Positions 44,266 through 53,900 of a stretch of DNA of 64,000 bases are shown in pieces. The stretch is from JBGMEA01 sp041447245 (lineage in GTDB: Bacteria; Bacillota; Clostridia; Eubacteriales; Anaerofustaceae): contig JBGMEA010000023.1 in NCBI GenBank assembly GCA_041447245.1, positions 1 through 64,000 of the forward strand, given 5' to 3'. The notes beneath the pieces were generated by a model that saw only the letters and a list, made by a program, of their open reading frames with translations, had not been told where the DNA came from and searched no databases. Positions within the stretch are counted from its first letter, which is position 1; each line of letters starts with the position of its first letter. A program made the translations under genes and the position numbers.

Positions 44266-46383
44266 TTAATTGTTTTCTTTTGGTTCCTGAGGTTTCTTTG
44301 CCTCCGGTTTGGGAAGCATCGCTTTACGCGAAAGATCGATTCTGCCCTGCTTGTCGATTTCTATGACTTTCACTTCGACGATATCTCCGATTTTAACGGC
44401 ATCTTCCACTTTTTCCACCCGTTCGTGACTGAGTTTGGAAATATGGATCATACCTTCTTTCCCATTGGGCAATTCGACAAATGCGCCGAAGTTCATGATG
44501 CGGGTTACTTTCCCTGTAAAAACGTCTCCGATTTCAATATCTTTGACAATTCCTTCGATGATTGCTTTCGCTTTTTCTGCGCGGGTGAGATCAGGTGATC
44601 CGATGAACACTTTTCCGTCATCCATAATGTCAATTTTTACTCCGGTTTCATCAATGATTTTATTGATAACTTTTCCGCCGGAACCAATGACTTCTCTGAT
44701 TTTATCGACAGGAATCTGAATTGTAATGATTCTGGGAGCATATGCGCTGACTTCCGGTCGGGGTTTGTCTATCGCTTCCAACATTTTATTCAGAATAAAC
44801 AATCTGCCTGCTTTTGCTTTTCTTAGAGCGATCGTCAGGATTTCTTCATCGATGCCATGGATTTTGATATCCATCTGAATGGCAGTGATTCCTTCCGCAG
44901 TGCCGGCGACTTTGAAGTCCATATCTCCATAGAAGTCTTCCATTCCCTGGATATCTGCGAGAACAACCAAAGCGTCTTCTTCTTTGATCAAACCCATTGC
45001 GATTCCGGCGACAGGTGCTTTGATCGGTACGCCTGCATCCATTAATGCCATTGTACTTCCGCAAATGCTTGCTTGGGAACTGGAACCGTTGGAGCTTAAC
45101 ACTTCGGATACGACTCTGATTGTATAAGGGAAGTCATCTGTGGAAGGGATCATCGGTTCCAACGCTCGTTCTGCCAATGCGCCATGACCGATTTCACGGC
45201 GTCCCGGTCCTCTGATCGGACCGGTTTCGCCGACACAGAACGGCGGAAAATTATATTGGTGCATATAACGTTTGGACTCTTCTTCGGTAATGCCGTCGAT
45301 AATCTGTTCTTCCCGAAGCGCTCCCAATGTCGCAACGGAAAGAGCCTGGGTTTGTCCTCTCGTAAACAGGCCGGAACCATGCGCGCGTTTCAGTTTTCCC
45401 ACTTCACAGGTAATTGGTCTGATTTCGTCTTGAGTTCTTCCGTCGGGACGAATATTCTGATGCGCAATCATATCTCGAATGGTTGCTTTCAGTGCTTTTG
45501 TGAAAATTTCGTTGATGTCGGTTGCATTATCAGGATACAATGCAAGATATTTTTCCTTGATGACATCTTTTACTTTGTCGATATTATCTTCTCTGGTAGC
45601 TTTATCAGGTCCGGAAACTGCATTTTTCAGCAGTTCGAGCGATTCGCCGTACATTGCTTCTTTGAGTTCTTCGTTTGGTCGGTAATAAGGAATATCTTTT
45701 TTCGGTTTCCCGACTGCCTGAATAATTTCTGTTTGGAAATCGATGATTTTTTTGATTTCTTCATGGGCAAAAAGAATGGCTTTGATCATTTCTTCTTCAG
45801 TGACTTCTTTTGCACCTGCTTCGACCATAAGAATGGCATCTTTCGATCCTGCTACGATCAAATCCAGTCTGCTGATTTCTCTTTGCTCTGATGTTGGATT
45901 GATGACAAAGTTCCCGTCGATCAATCCTACTGTCACGCCTGCGGTTGGACCGTCAAACGGAATATCTGAAATACTGACTGCGAGAGATGCCCCGATCAGT
46001 GCGGTGATTTCCGGCAGATTGTCATACTCCACGCTCAGGACAGTTGCCACAATCTGAATATCATTTCGGAATCCCTTGTCGAACAATGGACGAAGGGAAC
46101 GGTCGATGACACGCGCGCTGAGTGTTGCTTTTTCGCTTGCTCTGCCTTCGCGCTTTAAAAATCCTCCGGGAATTTTTCCCACAGAATAGAGTTTTTCTTC
46201 GTAATTGACACTGAGCGGGAAAAAGTCGATATTTTGTTTTTGCTCTTTTGACATGCATGCAGTTACCAGAACAGTCGTGTCACCGTAAGAAACCAGTGCC
46301 GACCCGTTTGCCAGCTGCGCCAGTTCTCCGAGTTCTACTACAAGCGGTCTGCCTGCAAAATCGGTTTGAAAAATTTGTTTCAT
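44266..46383 (-). CDS. pnp: polyribonucleotide nucleotidyltransferase
   Basis: The 705-aa PNPase is a phosphorolytic 3'-5' exonuclease and degradosome component. Two RNase PH-like halves (about 10-230 and 310-540) surround a helical domain. FPPFCVGETGPIRGPGRREIGHGALAERAL holds the active-site region, VIGSGGKVI the KH domain (near 560) and FTGKVTRIMNFGAFVEL the S1 domain (near 620). The start at 46383 has TAGGAGGAATC directly upstream. It follows rpsO, the standard rpsO-pnp order, with a strong terminator in between. Confidence 0.97.
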   Translation of the reverse strand: MKQIFQTDFAGRPLVVELGELAQLANGSALVSYGDTTVLVTACMSKEQKQNIDFFPLSVNYEEKLYSVGKIPGGFLKREGRASEKATLSARVIDRSLRPLFDKGFRNDIQIVATVLSVEYDNLPEITALIGASLAVSISDIPFDGPTAGVTVGLIDGNFVINPTSEQREISRLDLIVAGSKDAILMVEAGAKEVTEEEMIKAILFAHEEIKKIIDFQTEIIQAVGKPKKDIPYYRPNEELKEAMYGESLELLKNAVSGPDKATREDNIDKVKDVIKEKYLALYPDNATDINEIFTKALKATIRDMIAHQNIRPDGRTQDEIRPITCEVGKLKRAHGSGLFTRGQTQALSVATLGALREEQIIDGITEEESKRYMHQYNFPPFCVGETGPIRGPGRREIGHGALAERALEPMIPSTDDFPYTIRVVSEVLSSNGSSSQASICGSTMALMDAGVPIKAPVAGIAMGLIKEEDALVVLADIQGMEDFYGDMDFKVAGTAEGITAIQMDIKIHGIDEEILTIALRKAKAGRLFILNKMLEAIDKPRPEVSAYAPRIITIQIPVDKIREVIGSGGKVINKIIDETGVKIDIMDDGKVFIGSPDLTRAEKAKAIIEGIVKDIEIGDVFTGKVTRIMNFGAFVELPNGKEGMIHISKLSHERVEKVEDAVKIGDIVEVKVIEIDKQGRIDLSRKAMLPKPEAKKPQEPKENN

Positions 46384-46506
46384 GATTCCTCCTATTTTAA
46401 CTTCACTAAATAGGCTTCCACCGCTTCCTTTTCTGTATTTGTTTGCGATGGGCATGTTTCACAACATTTTTTAGAAAGCTACATCGATATTGTATCATAA
46501 ATAAAG

Positions 46507-46537
46507 AAAAAGACGATGATTTTCGCATCGTCTTTTT
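46507..46537 (-). terminator. terminator of rpsO
   Basis: A perfect 12-bp stem AAAAAGACGATG/CATCGTCTTTTT (46507-46518/46526-46537) with a seven-base loop lies four bases after the rpsO stop. It could work in both directions. Readthrough into pnp would be needed for rpsO-pnp cotranscription. Confidence 0.9.
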
Positions 46538-46541
46538 ATGA

Positions 46542-46811
46542 TTATTTTCTCAGATTGAGTTCTTTGATCAGGGAACGGTAACGTTCGATATCTTTTTCTT
46601 TCAGATAGTCGAGAAGTCGTCTTCTTTTCCCTACCATTTTCAGCATGCCTCGCTGAGAATGGAAATCTTTCTTGTTTTTCTTCAGATGTTCATTCAGATT
46701 ATTGATGCGCTCCGTCAGAAGTGCCACCTGTACTTCCGGTGATCCGGTATCGCTTTCGTGTTTCTGATGTTTTGTGATAACCGACAGTTTCGTGTCTTTG
46801 TCCATTTGCAT
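46542..46811 (-). CDS. rpsO: 30S ribosomal protein S15
   Basis: The 89-aa primary 16S rRNA-binding protein has the S15 pattern HESDTGSPEVQVALLTERINNL and HSQRGMLKMVGKRRRLLDYL. GGAG lies nine bases before the first ATG; a second ATG two codons in is less likely. The roughly 80-base leader from the promoter at 46899-46927 holds a small ACGCC/GGCGT stem, and S15 is known to autoregulate through leader structure, but I cannot show a binding site. Confidence 0.96.
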   Translation of the reverse strand: MQMDKDTKLSVITKHQKHESDTGSPEVQVALLTERINNLNEHLKKNKKDFHSQRGMLKMVGKRRRLLDYLKEKDIERYRSLIKELNLRK

Positions 46812-46898
46812 AGAAAAGTTCTCCTTTAAAAATAATACGCCGCAACTTTAGTAGGCGTCGGATATTCGCATTACTGAAGTTGGGTAAATAGCCTAATG

Positions 46899-46927
46899 AG
46901 TATATCATATGCTATGTATCATGTAAA
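46899..46927 (-). promoter_or_regulatory. promoter of rpsO
   Basis: On the minus strand TTTACA (46922-46927) and TATACT (46899-46904) are 17 bases apart. The leader runs from about 46892 to the start at 46811. Confidence 0.8.
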
Positions 46928-46977
46928 GAGAAAAAATAAAATTGAATGAACGACAACTCATATTTTGAAAATTTCGC

Positions 46978-47006
46978 TTTACATTTATTATACCATATGC
47001 TACTAT
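46978..47006 (+). promoter_or_regulatory. promoter of the B12 uptake locus
   Basis: TTTACA (46978-46983) and TACTAT (47001-47006) are 17 bases apart. The predicted start near 47013 is about 20 bases before the cobalamin riboswitch. Confidence 0.7.
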
Positions 47007-47029
47007 TTATGAAAACAATTGAATCATCT

Positions 47030-47220
47030 GAATACCGTAATGGTGCGCATTGCTTAATAGGGAAAACGGTAGATGCCGTTACAGCCCCCGCTACTGTGTG
47101 CAGGCAATAATAATGAATAATTGTTATATGCTTGCGAGTCAGGAACCTGCCTTTATGGTTACAGTAAATCTTCGGCGGGAAGAGTTATGTATCTTTCTCT
47201 CCGCAGTATGCGGTTTTTTT
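47030..47220 (+). promoter_or_regulatory. cobalamin riboswitch with terminator
   Basis: The conserved core is clear: AGGGAAAACGGT, then ACAGCCCCCGCTACTGT (47081-47097) and the B12-box region AGTCAGGAACCTGCC (47139-47153). A terminator CCGCA-GTA-TGCGG with T7 follows (47201-47220). Upstream GCGG-(GA)-AGAG (47175-47184) can pair with CTCTCCGC (47197-47204), which would consume the terminator arm, so an antiterminator is also present. Cobalamin binding should switch off transcription of the downstream uptake gene. Confidence 0.95.
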
Positions 47221-47250
47221 GTTTGGAAATTATTTTTTGGAGGAGAGAAA

Positions 47251-48207
47251 ATGAAAAAAATCTTGGTTGCATTTCTTGCATTGGTTATAGCTTGTATGCC
47301 TCTGTACGGATGCCAAGACAAAAACTCAAAAGAATACGGACTGCCCGAGGCAGGAAAATATCCGATGACGATTACTGACGGAAACGGCACTGATGTTACC
47401 ATACAGAGTGAACCCAAAACCGTGATTTCACTTGCTCCGAGCTGCACGGAAACATTGTTTGCGATCGGTGCCGGAGATATGGTGGTGGCAGATTCGACAT
47501 GGTGCAATTATCCGGAAGAAGCTGCGAACCTTGAAAAAGTCGGTGATACTTACAGCGTTGATGTGGAACGTATCATAGAACTGGATCCCGATGTTGTATT
47601 TGTTTCCGGATCGTTTGCAACAGATGTTCAGCAAACACTTGAACAGGCCGGGATTGCAGTGTACTCTACAAACGAAATGGATATGGATGATATTTACTAC
47701 TCCATTATGGCGTTCGGCGTGATTACGAATCATGAAGATCAGGCAAGTGATGTGGTCAGCGGAATGAAATCTGATTTGGAAGAATTGCAAAAAGAAGTGA
47801 AAGATGCACAATCTAAAAAAGTATTTATAGATTTGGGTATGCTCTACTCCTCCAGCGGGTTGAGTTTTCAGGGCAATCTCTTCGGCTTGATCGGAGCGAC
47901 GAATATTGCGCGGGACTATGATACATCCGCGCCTCAGCTTACTTCCGAAGAAGTGATTTCTGCCGATCCGGATGTTTATATCAGCATGTCTTCCAAAGAC
48001 TATTATGTAGAACCGGATGGATTTGACCAGATCGCGGCATTTAAAAACGATAATGTATATTTTATCGATTATTCCGACCCGCTTGCCGATATTATTTCCA
48101 GACCGGGACCGCGTGTCGTTGATGGATTGCGCGCCCTTGCTGCATTGATTTATCCTGAATTGAATATTCAGTCGGACTACATCACAAATTTATCCGATTA
48201 TAAATAA
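47251..48207 (+). CDS. btuF: vitamin B12 ABC transporter substrate-binding lipoprotein
   Basis: The 318-aa secreted lipoprotein has signal peptide KKILVAFLALVIACMPLYGC with lipobox LYGC (Cys at 20). The mature part is a helical-backbone periplasmic-binding fold (VISLAPSCTETLFAIGAGD, LDPDVVFVSG, ADPDVYISMS). The cobalamin riboswitch immediately upstream assigns the ligand; the protein alone would only say corrinoid or siderophore. The start at 47251 has GGAGGAGAG upstream; the longer frame from 47050 would run through the riboswitch. A terminator separates it from btuC. Confidence 0.9.
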   Translation: MKKILVAFLALVIACMPLYGCQDKNSKEYGLPEAGKYPMTITDGNGTDVTIQSEPKTVISLAPSCTETLFAIGAGDMVVADSTWCNYPEEAANLEKVGDTYSVDVERIIELDPDVVFVSGSFATDVQQTLEQAGIAVYSTNEMDMDDIYYSIMAFGVITNHEDQASDVVSGMKSDLEELQKEVKDAQSKKVFIDLGMLYSSSGLSFQGNLFGLIGATNIARDYDTSAPQLTSEEVISADPDVYISMSSKDYYVEPDGFDQIAAFKNDNVYFIDYSDPLADIISRPGPRVVDGLRALAALIYPELNIQSDYITNLSDYK

Positions 48208-48239
48208 AATTTGTTGATTATTGTATTTGAGATTGGCAT

Positions 48240-48285
48240 ACAGATTGATCCTTGCAGATCAGTCTGTATCTTTTCTCTTTTTTGG
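48240..48285 (+). terminator. terminator between btuF and btuC
   Basis: ACAGATTGATC/GATCAGTCTGT forms an 11-bp stem with one wobble (48240-48250/48257-48267), followed by ATCTTTTCTCTTTTTT. A TATAAT box at 48307-48312 just downstream suggests the permease-ATPase genes can also be transcribed on their own. Confidence 0.75.
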
Positions 48286-48341
48286 AGCAATTCGATAGGA
48301 ACATGATATAATCATGCAAGGAAACGATTCGGTAGGTATTT

Positions 48342-49370
48342 ATGAAAAAAGTAATTACTTTGTTTATATCTGGCATACTTCTTTCTGTCGCAATTATTTT
48401 GATCTGTACTTTTTTCGGTTCGGCAGATATCAGTTTTCGTGAAACGGTTATCATATTGGCAAACAAATTGTTCGGCATTCGGAATGATTCGTTGGCTGAT
48501 TTGGGCACGAAAGCAATTATTATTTGGAAGGTACGATTCCCTCGTACGCTGCTTGCTTTTTTTGTCGGCGGCATATTGGCAATATGCGGCGCTGTGTATC
48601 AGGCGATTTTTCGAAATCCGATGGCGGATCCTTTTGTGTTGGGTATTTCTTCCGGTGCGGCATTCGGTGCAACTTTCGGGATTCTTTTTGCCATTCCTGT
48701 TACTTTCATCGGATTGAACGCGATTTCGATCATGGCATTTATTTCTGCAGTGATCACCATTTTTTTTGTATATAATATTGCAAAAGTCGGCAGACATGCG
48801 CAACTGACTTCTTTGTTGCTTACCGGTATTGCCGTGAATCAGTTTTTGACTGCGATCATTTCATTTGCCATGCTGTTCTCCCACAATCAAATGAAAGAAA
48901 TATATTATTGGACGCTCGGGAGCTTTTCAGGGAAAGGATGGGATCAGTTTTGGATTGTGCTGCCCTATGCGTTGATCGGCTATATATTGGTATTTATTTA
49001 TTCACGCGATCTTGATATTATCATGCTCGGAGACGAGAGTGCGATCCGTTTTGGAGTCGAAACGGAGAAAGTAAAATCCCGATTATTTTTTATTACTGCG
49101 CTTATGATGGCAGCCTGTGTATCGGTAAGCGGAATTATCGGATTTGTCGGATTGATTGCGCCTCATATTGTCCGTTTGTTTTCCGGTCCGATCCATAAAC
49201 ATCTTCTGCCTCTCTCATTTTTTCTGGGTGGAATTCTGCTTTGCATTTGTGATACCCTTTCGCGCACGGTAATGCCAGGGGCTGAAATACCGGTCGGGCT
49301 TGTGACGGCAGTCCTTGGTGCTCCGTTCTTTATCTATTTGCTTCGTGTAAAACGTACGGAGGTGATATAG
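48342..49370 (+). CDS. btuC: vitamin B12 ABC transporter permease (FecCD family)
   Basis: The 342-aa permease has about ten membrane segments. Family motifs are RFPRTLLAFFVGGILAICGAVYQAIFRNPMADPFVLGISSGAAFGA, GIAVNQFLTA and GIIGFVGLIAPHIVRLFSGP, the coupling helix to the ATPase. GGTAGG precedes the start. It is directly followed by the ATPase gene with no gap (TAGATG). The ligand is inferred from the riboswitch-linked btuF. Confidence 0.9.
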   Translation: MKKVITLFISGILLSVAIILICTFFGSADISFRETVIILANKLFGIRNDSLADLGTKAIIIWKVRFPRTLLAFFVGGILAICGAVYQAIFRNPMADPFVLGISSGAAFGATFGILFAIPVTFIGLNAISIMAFISAVITIFFVYNIAKVGRHAQLTSLLLTGIAVNQFLTAIISFAMLFSHNQMKEIYYWTLGSFSGKGWDQFWIVLPYALIGYILVFIYSRDLDIIMLGDESAIRFGVETEKVKSRLFFITALMMAACVSVSGIIGFVGLIAPHIVRLFSGPIHKHLLPLSFFLGGILLCICDTLSRTVMPGAEIPVGLVTAVLGAPFFIYLLRVKRTEVI

Positions 49371-50627
49371 ATGGAAAGTATTTTGCGATTTGATCATGTA
49401 ACGGTACAATATGATTCCCAGTCAAAACCTGTGTTGAAAGATTTCAGCTGTGATGTGAAAAAAGGTGAATTTGTGTCACTTATCGGGCCGAACGGTTCCG
49501 GGAAGTCAACGCTGATCAATGCGATTATGCAAAGTGTAAATATCGAAAACGGGGAAATCTATCTCGGAGGGAAGAACAATAAAGATTATTCTGCAAAATT
49601 GCGTGCGCAATATGCTGCTGTGGTTCCTCAGAATTTTCAGACAAATTTTGCTTTCAAAGTGAAGGATATCGTTATGATGGGAAGAAATCCCTATTTAAAA
49701 CGAATGGAAAGCGAAACCGTGCGGGATGTTGAAATTGTGGATGAATCGCTTCGTTTGACAAATACATTCCATTTGAAAGAACGAAAAATCAACTCATTGT
49801 CCGGCGGCGAACGTCAACGGGTGATTATTGCGGGTGCGCTTGCTCAGAAGCCACAACTTCTGATTTTGGATGAGCCGACAAATCATTTGGACATCCATCA
49901 TAATCTGGAAATTATGGAATTAATCCGCAACCTCAACAAAGAAGACGGAATCACAGTGTTTGCTGTGTTGCATGATATTAATATGGCCGCAAGATTTTCT
50001 GATCGGATTTTTTTGCTCAATGATGGCGTGCTGGTAAAAAGCGGAAGTGTGTCTGAGGTTATCAATGAAGAAACATTAAAACCGATTTATCAGATTGATA
50101 TGGTGGTACGAAACAATAAATTGACAGAATCTCTGGAAATTGTGCCTCTGAGAAAAATGAAAAAGACCGAGAACCTGCATCAAAACAGACGTATCCACGT
50201 TATTTGCGGCGGGGGAAGCGGTGAAAATATTTTGGAGGAACTTCGAAACAGGGGCTATTCGGTCAGTTGCGGTGTAGTCAACATCGGGGACAGCGACTAT
50301 GAAGTATGTGAATCTCTTGGCATTCCCTGCGCGGCAGAAAAACCATACAGTGAAATTTCGCAGAAAGCATACGATGAGAATTTGATTTTGATTCATGAAT
50401 GCGACACGGTGATATTGACGGACGTTGCGATCGGAAATGGGAATCTGAGCAATGTGTTGATTTTGAAAGAACTGAAAGACAAGAAAATCATTATAACAGA
50501 AAACGATCACCGGGATTATACCCATGGGAAAGCGGATGATGCGATAAGAGATGTTTTGAGCTTTTCTTATTCCGAACTGATCGATAAACAGGAATTGATG
50601 AATCGAATCAAAACAGATCGTATCTGA
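49371..50627 (+). CDS. btuD: vitamin B12 ABC transporter ATPase with extra C-terminal domain
   Basis: Residues 1-255 form a FecE-type ATPase: GPNGSGKSTL (Walker A), LSGGERQRVIIAGALAQ (signature), LLILDEPTNHLDIHH (Walker B) and VLHDINMAARF (switch). Residues 260-418 are an added Rossmann-like domain starting IHVICGGGSGENILEEL, with a second glycine/aspartate-rich part. It is absent from most BtuD proteins but found in some long clostridial and archaeal homologues. It may bind a nucleotide or corrinoid intermediate. The RBS GGAGGTGAT is very strong and overlaps the end of btuC. Confidence 0.9.
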   Translation: MESILRFDHVTVQYDSQSKPVLKDFSCDVKKGEFVSLIGPNGSGKSTLINAIMQSVNIENGEIYLGGKNNKDYSAKLRAQYAAVVPQNFQTNFAFKVKDIVMMGRNPYLKRMESETVRDVEIVDESLRLTNTFHLKERKINSLSGGERQRVIIAGALAQKPQLLILDEPTNHLDIHHNLEIMELIRNLNKEDGITVFAVLHDINMAARFSDRIFLLNDGVLVKSGSVSEVINEETLKPIYQIDMVVRNNKLTESLEIVPLRKMKKTENLHQNRRIHVICGGGSGENILEELRNRGYSVSCGVVNIGDSDYEVCESLGIPCAAEKPYSEISQKAYDENLILIHECDTVILTDVAIGNGNLSNVLILKELKDKKIIITENDHRDYTHGKADDAIRDVLSFSYSELIDKQELMNRIKTDRI

Positions 50628-50652
50628 CAGGGTTGATGTTGCAAAGAAATGA

Positions 50653-50681
50653 TTGACAATGAATAATGACTCATGTAAAAT
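50653..50681 (+). promoter_or_regulatory. promoter of the ileS T-box transcript
   Basis: TTGACA (50653-50658) and TAAAAT (50676-50681) are 17 bases apart. It drives the T-box leader that begins a few bases downstream. Confidence 0.85.
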
Positions 50682-50689
50682 AAAATGAT

Positions 50690-50920
50690 TAAAAGCGATG
50701 AAGAAGGCGGAACTTGTTGTCCGGTGCAGAGAAATGGCGGTTGGTGCGAGTCATTCGAGAGACGCAGGGAAGGATCACTTCCGAGCAGATCGTCCGAGGA
50801 GATTTAATGTTAAGACGGTTCGTTTGATGAACGTTATCACATCATCAGAGTGGGCTTGGCAGCCAATACGGGTGGTACCGCGGATTTTTCGTCCTGTTTT
50901 CAAAAACAGGATTTTTTTAT
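50690..50920 (+). promoter_or_regulatory. T-box leader of ileS
   Basis: A tRNA-sensing T-box. Stem I elements include GCAGAGAAATGGCGGTTGG. The T-box antiterminator GGTGGTACCGCGG lies at 50871-50883, preceded by AGTGGGC. The competing terminator TCCTGTTTT-CA-AAAACAGGA with T7 is at 50892-50918. Uncharged tRNA-Ile should favour readthrough. An ATC triplet at 50774-50776, just before the TTCCGAG segment, is the likely isoleucine specifier; I could not fold Stem I to prove it. Confidence 0.92.
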
Positions 50921-50948
50921 TGATTTGGAGATTCATTACGGAGGAATC

Positions 50949-53900
50949 ATGAGTTTTAAAGAACTGAACAAACAGAGTGTAGCAGATAATGAAAAGCAGA
51001 TATCGAATTATTGGGATTCGATCGATATCCTGAAACGCAGCATAGAAAACCGGACAGGAAAAGAAAATTTCGTTTTTTTCGAAGGGCCTCCGACAGCAAA
51101 CGGAAAGCCCGGAATTCATCATGTGCTGGCCAGAACATTAAAAGACAGTGTCAATAAATATAAAGTTATGCAGGGCTATCGGGTTCTGAGAAAAGCAGGG
51201 TGGGATACGCACGGCCTTCCGGTTGAGATTGAAGTCGAAAAAACGCTTGGAATGAGCGGAAAACAGGATATCGAAAAATACGGCATCAAAGAATTTAACG
51301 AAAAATGCCGTGCATCTGTGTTTTCATACGAAGCGATGTGGCGCGAAATGACAAAGCGCATGGCGTATTTTATCGATTTAGATGATCCGTATATTACTTT
51401 GGATAATAATTACATTGAGACGGTATGGTGGATACTGGATCAATATTTCAAAAAAGGACTGATTTACGAGGGGCATAAAATTTTACCTTACTGCCCCCGT
51501 TGTGGTACGGGGCTTGCTTCGCATGAAGTATCGCTTGGATATCAGATGATAAAAACAGATACCGTTATCGTTGAAATGAAGGCGAAACAATCGGATTATT
51601 ATTTCCTTGTTTGGACGACAACTCCATGGACATTGGCTTCCAATGTCGCTTTGGCAGTCAATCCTCAATCGGATTATGCTAAAGTGATTCATAACGGGAA
51701 AAAATATGTCGCGGCAAAAGCTCTGCTCGGCAAACTGTTCGGCGATGAATATGAAATTTTGGAAGAAATGGACGGCAAGAGTCTTGAGTTCACAGAATAC
51801 GAACAACTGATGCCATTTATTAAACCGCAAAACGGAAAAGCTTTTTTTGTTACTTGCGCCGAATATGTCACAATGGAAGACGGAACAGGAATCGTTCATA
51901 TTGCTCCTGCATTTGGAGAAGACGACTACCAGGTCGGGAAAAAATACGGACTGGCCGTGCCGAACCCTGTGGATGAAAGCGGACATTATTTGGATACGCC
52001 GTGGAAAGGCCAATTTGTAATGGACGCGGATAAAGACATTATTATTTGGTTGAAAGAACAGGGCAAGCTGTTTAAAAAAATAAAAATGGAACATAATTAT
52101 CCTCATTGCTGGAGATGCAAAACCCCACTGCTATACTATGCGAAACCCAGTTGGTATATCGAAGTCACCAAATATAAAGATCAACTGATCGCTGCAAATA
52201 ATGAGGTGGAATGGTATCCGGATTTTGTCGGAGAAAAACGATTCGGAAACTGGTTGGAAAATCTGAAAGATTGGGCTATTTCCAGAAATCGTTATTGGGG
52301 AACCCCACTGAACATTTGGAGATGCGAGTGCGGACATACAGAGTCGATCGGGTCAAGAGAAGAGCTTGTAAGCAAAGCTTTGGAGCCCATTGATGCTTCT
52401 ATTGAACTGCATCGCCCGTATGTGGATGAAGTGCACATCGAATGCCCGATTTGTAAAAAGAAAATGACCAGAGTGACCGATGTGATCGATTGCTGGTTTG
52501 ACAGCGGATCAATGCCGTTTGCACAGTATCATTTCCCTTTCGAAAAGAAGGATATTTTTGAAGATCAATTTCCTGCTGATTTTATTTGCGAAGGAATCGA
52601 TCAAACACGGGGATGGTTCTATTCTCTTCTTGCCATCGGAACATTTCTTACCGGAAAATCTCCTTACAAAAGAGTGTTGGTCAATGATTTGATTTTGGAC
52701 AAAGACGGATTGAAAATGTCAAAATCGCGCGGGAATACAGTTGATCCGTTTGCGATGTTTGACCAATACGGTGCGGACGCACTTCGTTGGTATCTGCTCT
52801 ACGTTTCGCCAGCTTGGACGCCTACCAAATTCGATGAAGAAGGATTGAAGGAAGTTATCAGCAAATATTTTCTGACCCTGAAAAATGTATACAGCTTCTT
52901 TGTCATGTATGCAAATGCCGATCAGATCGATCCGAGGAATTTTGATTGTCCGATATCAAAACGTGACGAAATTGACAGATGGTTGCTTTCAAAATATCAT
53001 TCCATGTTGAAGGAAGTGACCGAAAACATGGATGCTTTCGATATGACAAAGGCGGTCAGAAAGATTCAGGAATTTGTTAATGAAGATCTCTCCAACTGGT
53101 ATATCAGAAGAAATCGAAAGCGCTTTTGGGACAGTCAGCTCACAGATGACAAAAAAGCAGTTTATCTGACTACGTATGAAATTTTGGTTGGAATTGCAAA
53201 AATTTCTGCGCCGTTTGCGCCTTATATAACAGAAGAAATTTATCGTAATCTGACGGATGCTGAGTCGGTGCATTTGGCGGACTATCCAAAGTATGATGAA
53301 TTATTGATCGACTCCGAACTGGAGTATAAAATGGATCTCGTCAGAGATCTAGTCAGTTTGGGAAGAAGTGCAAGAGAGGAAGTCCAGATAAAAGTACGTC
53401 AGCCTCTCAGCGAAATTCTGATCGACGGGGCACATGAAAAGCCGATCGGAGAATTGACGGAATTGATCAAGGAAGAATTAAATGTCAAAGAGATCATATT
53501 TGAAAATGATCTTTCCAAATATATGAATTTCAGCCTGAAACCGGACTTTCGCGCTTGCGGTAAATTATTCGGTTCTCTCATGAAGCCTCTTTCATCAAAG
53601 CTTGCAGAAATAGATGCCGCAGAGTTTGTACATCAAATCAATGCTCATGGCAGTGCAGATGTCATTGTAGAAGGGCAGACGCTGACGCTGACAAAAGACC
53701 TGCTGGATATCCGTATTACAGCAAAAGAAGGATTCAATGTACAGACAAAAGACAATTTGTTTATTATTCTGAGTACGGAGCTCACGGCAGAATTGGTTGC
53801 CGAAGGGTACGCAAGAGAAATTGTTTCGAAGATACAGCAGACCCGAAAGGCAATCGGGCTTGAGATTACGGATCATATAGATATTGTTTACGACGCGGAC

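Noticed and set aside
45184..45891. A 235-codon plus-strand open frame inside pnp
   Set aside because: Antisense to a highly conserved gene; composition rich in Phe and Cys with no motif.
47050..47250. N-terminal extension of btuF from the longest open frame
   Set aside because: The stretch is the cobalamin riboswitch and terminator; the lipoprotein signal peptide and strong RBS place the start at 47251.
48312..48803. A 163-codon minus-strand frame opposite btuC
   Set aside because: Antisense to a permease with clear family motifs; no RBS and no recognisable domain.
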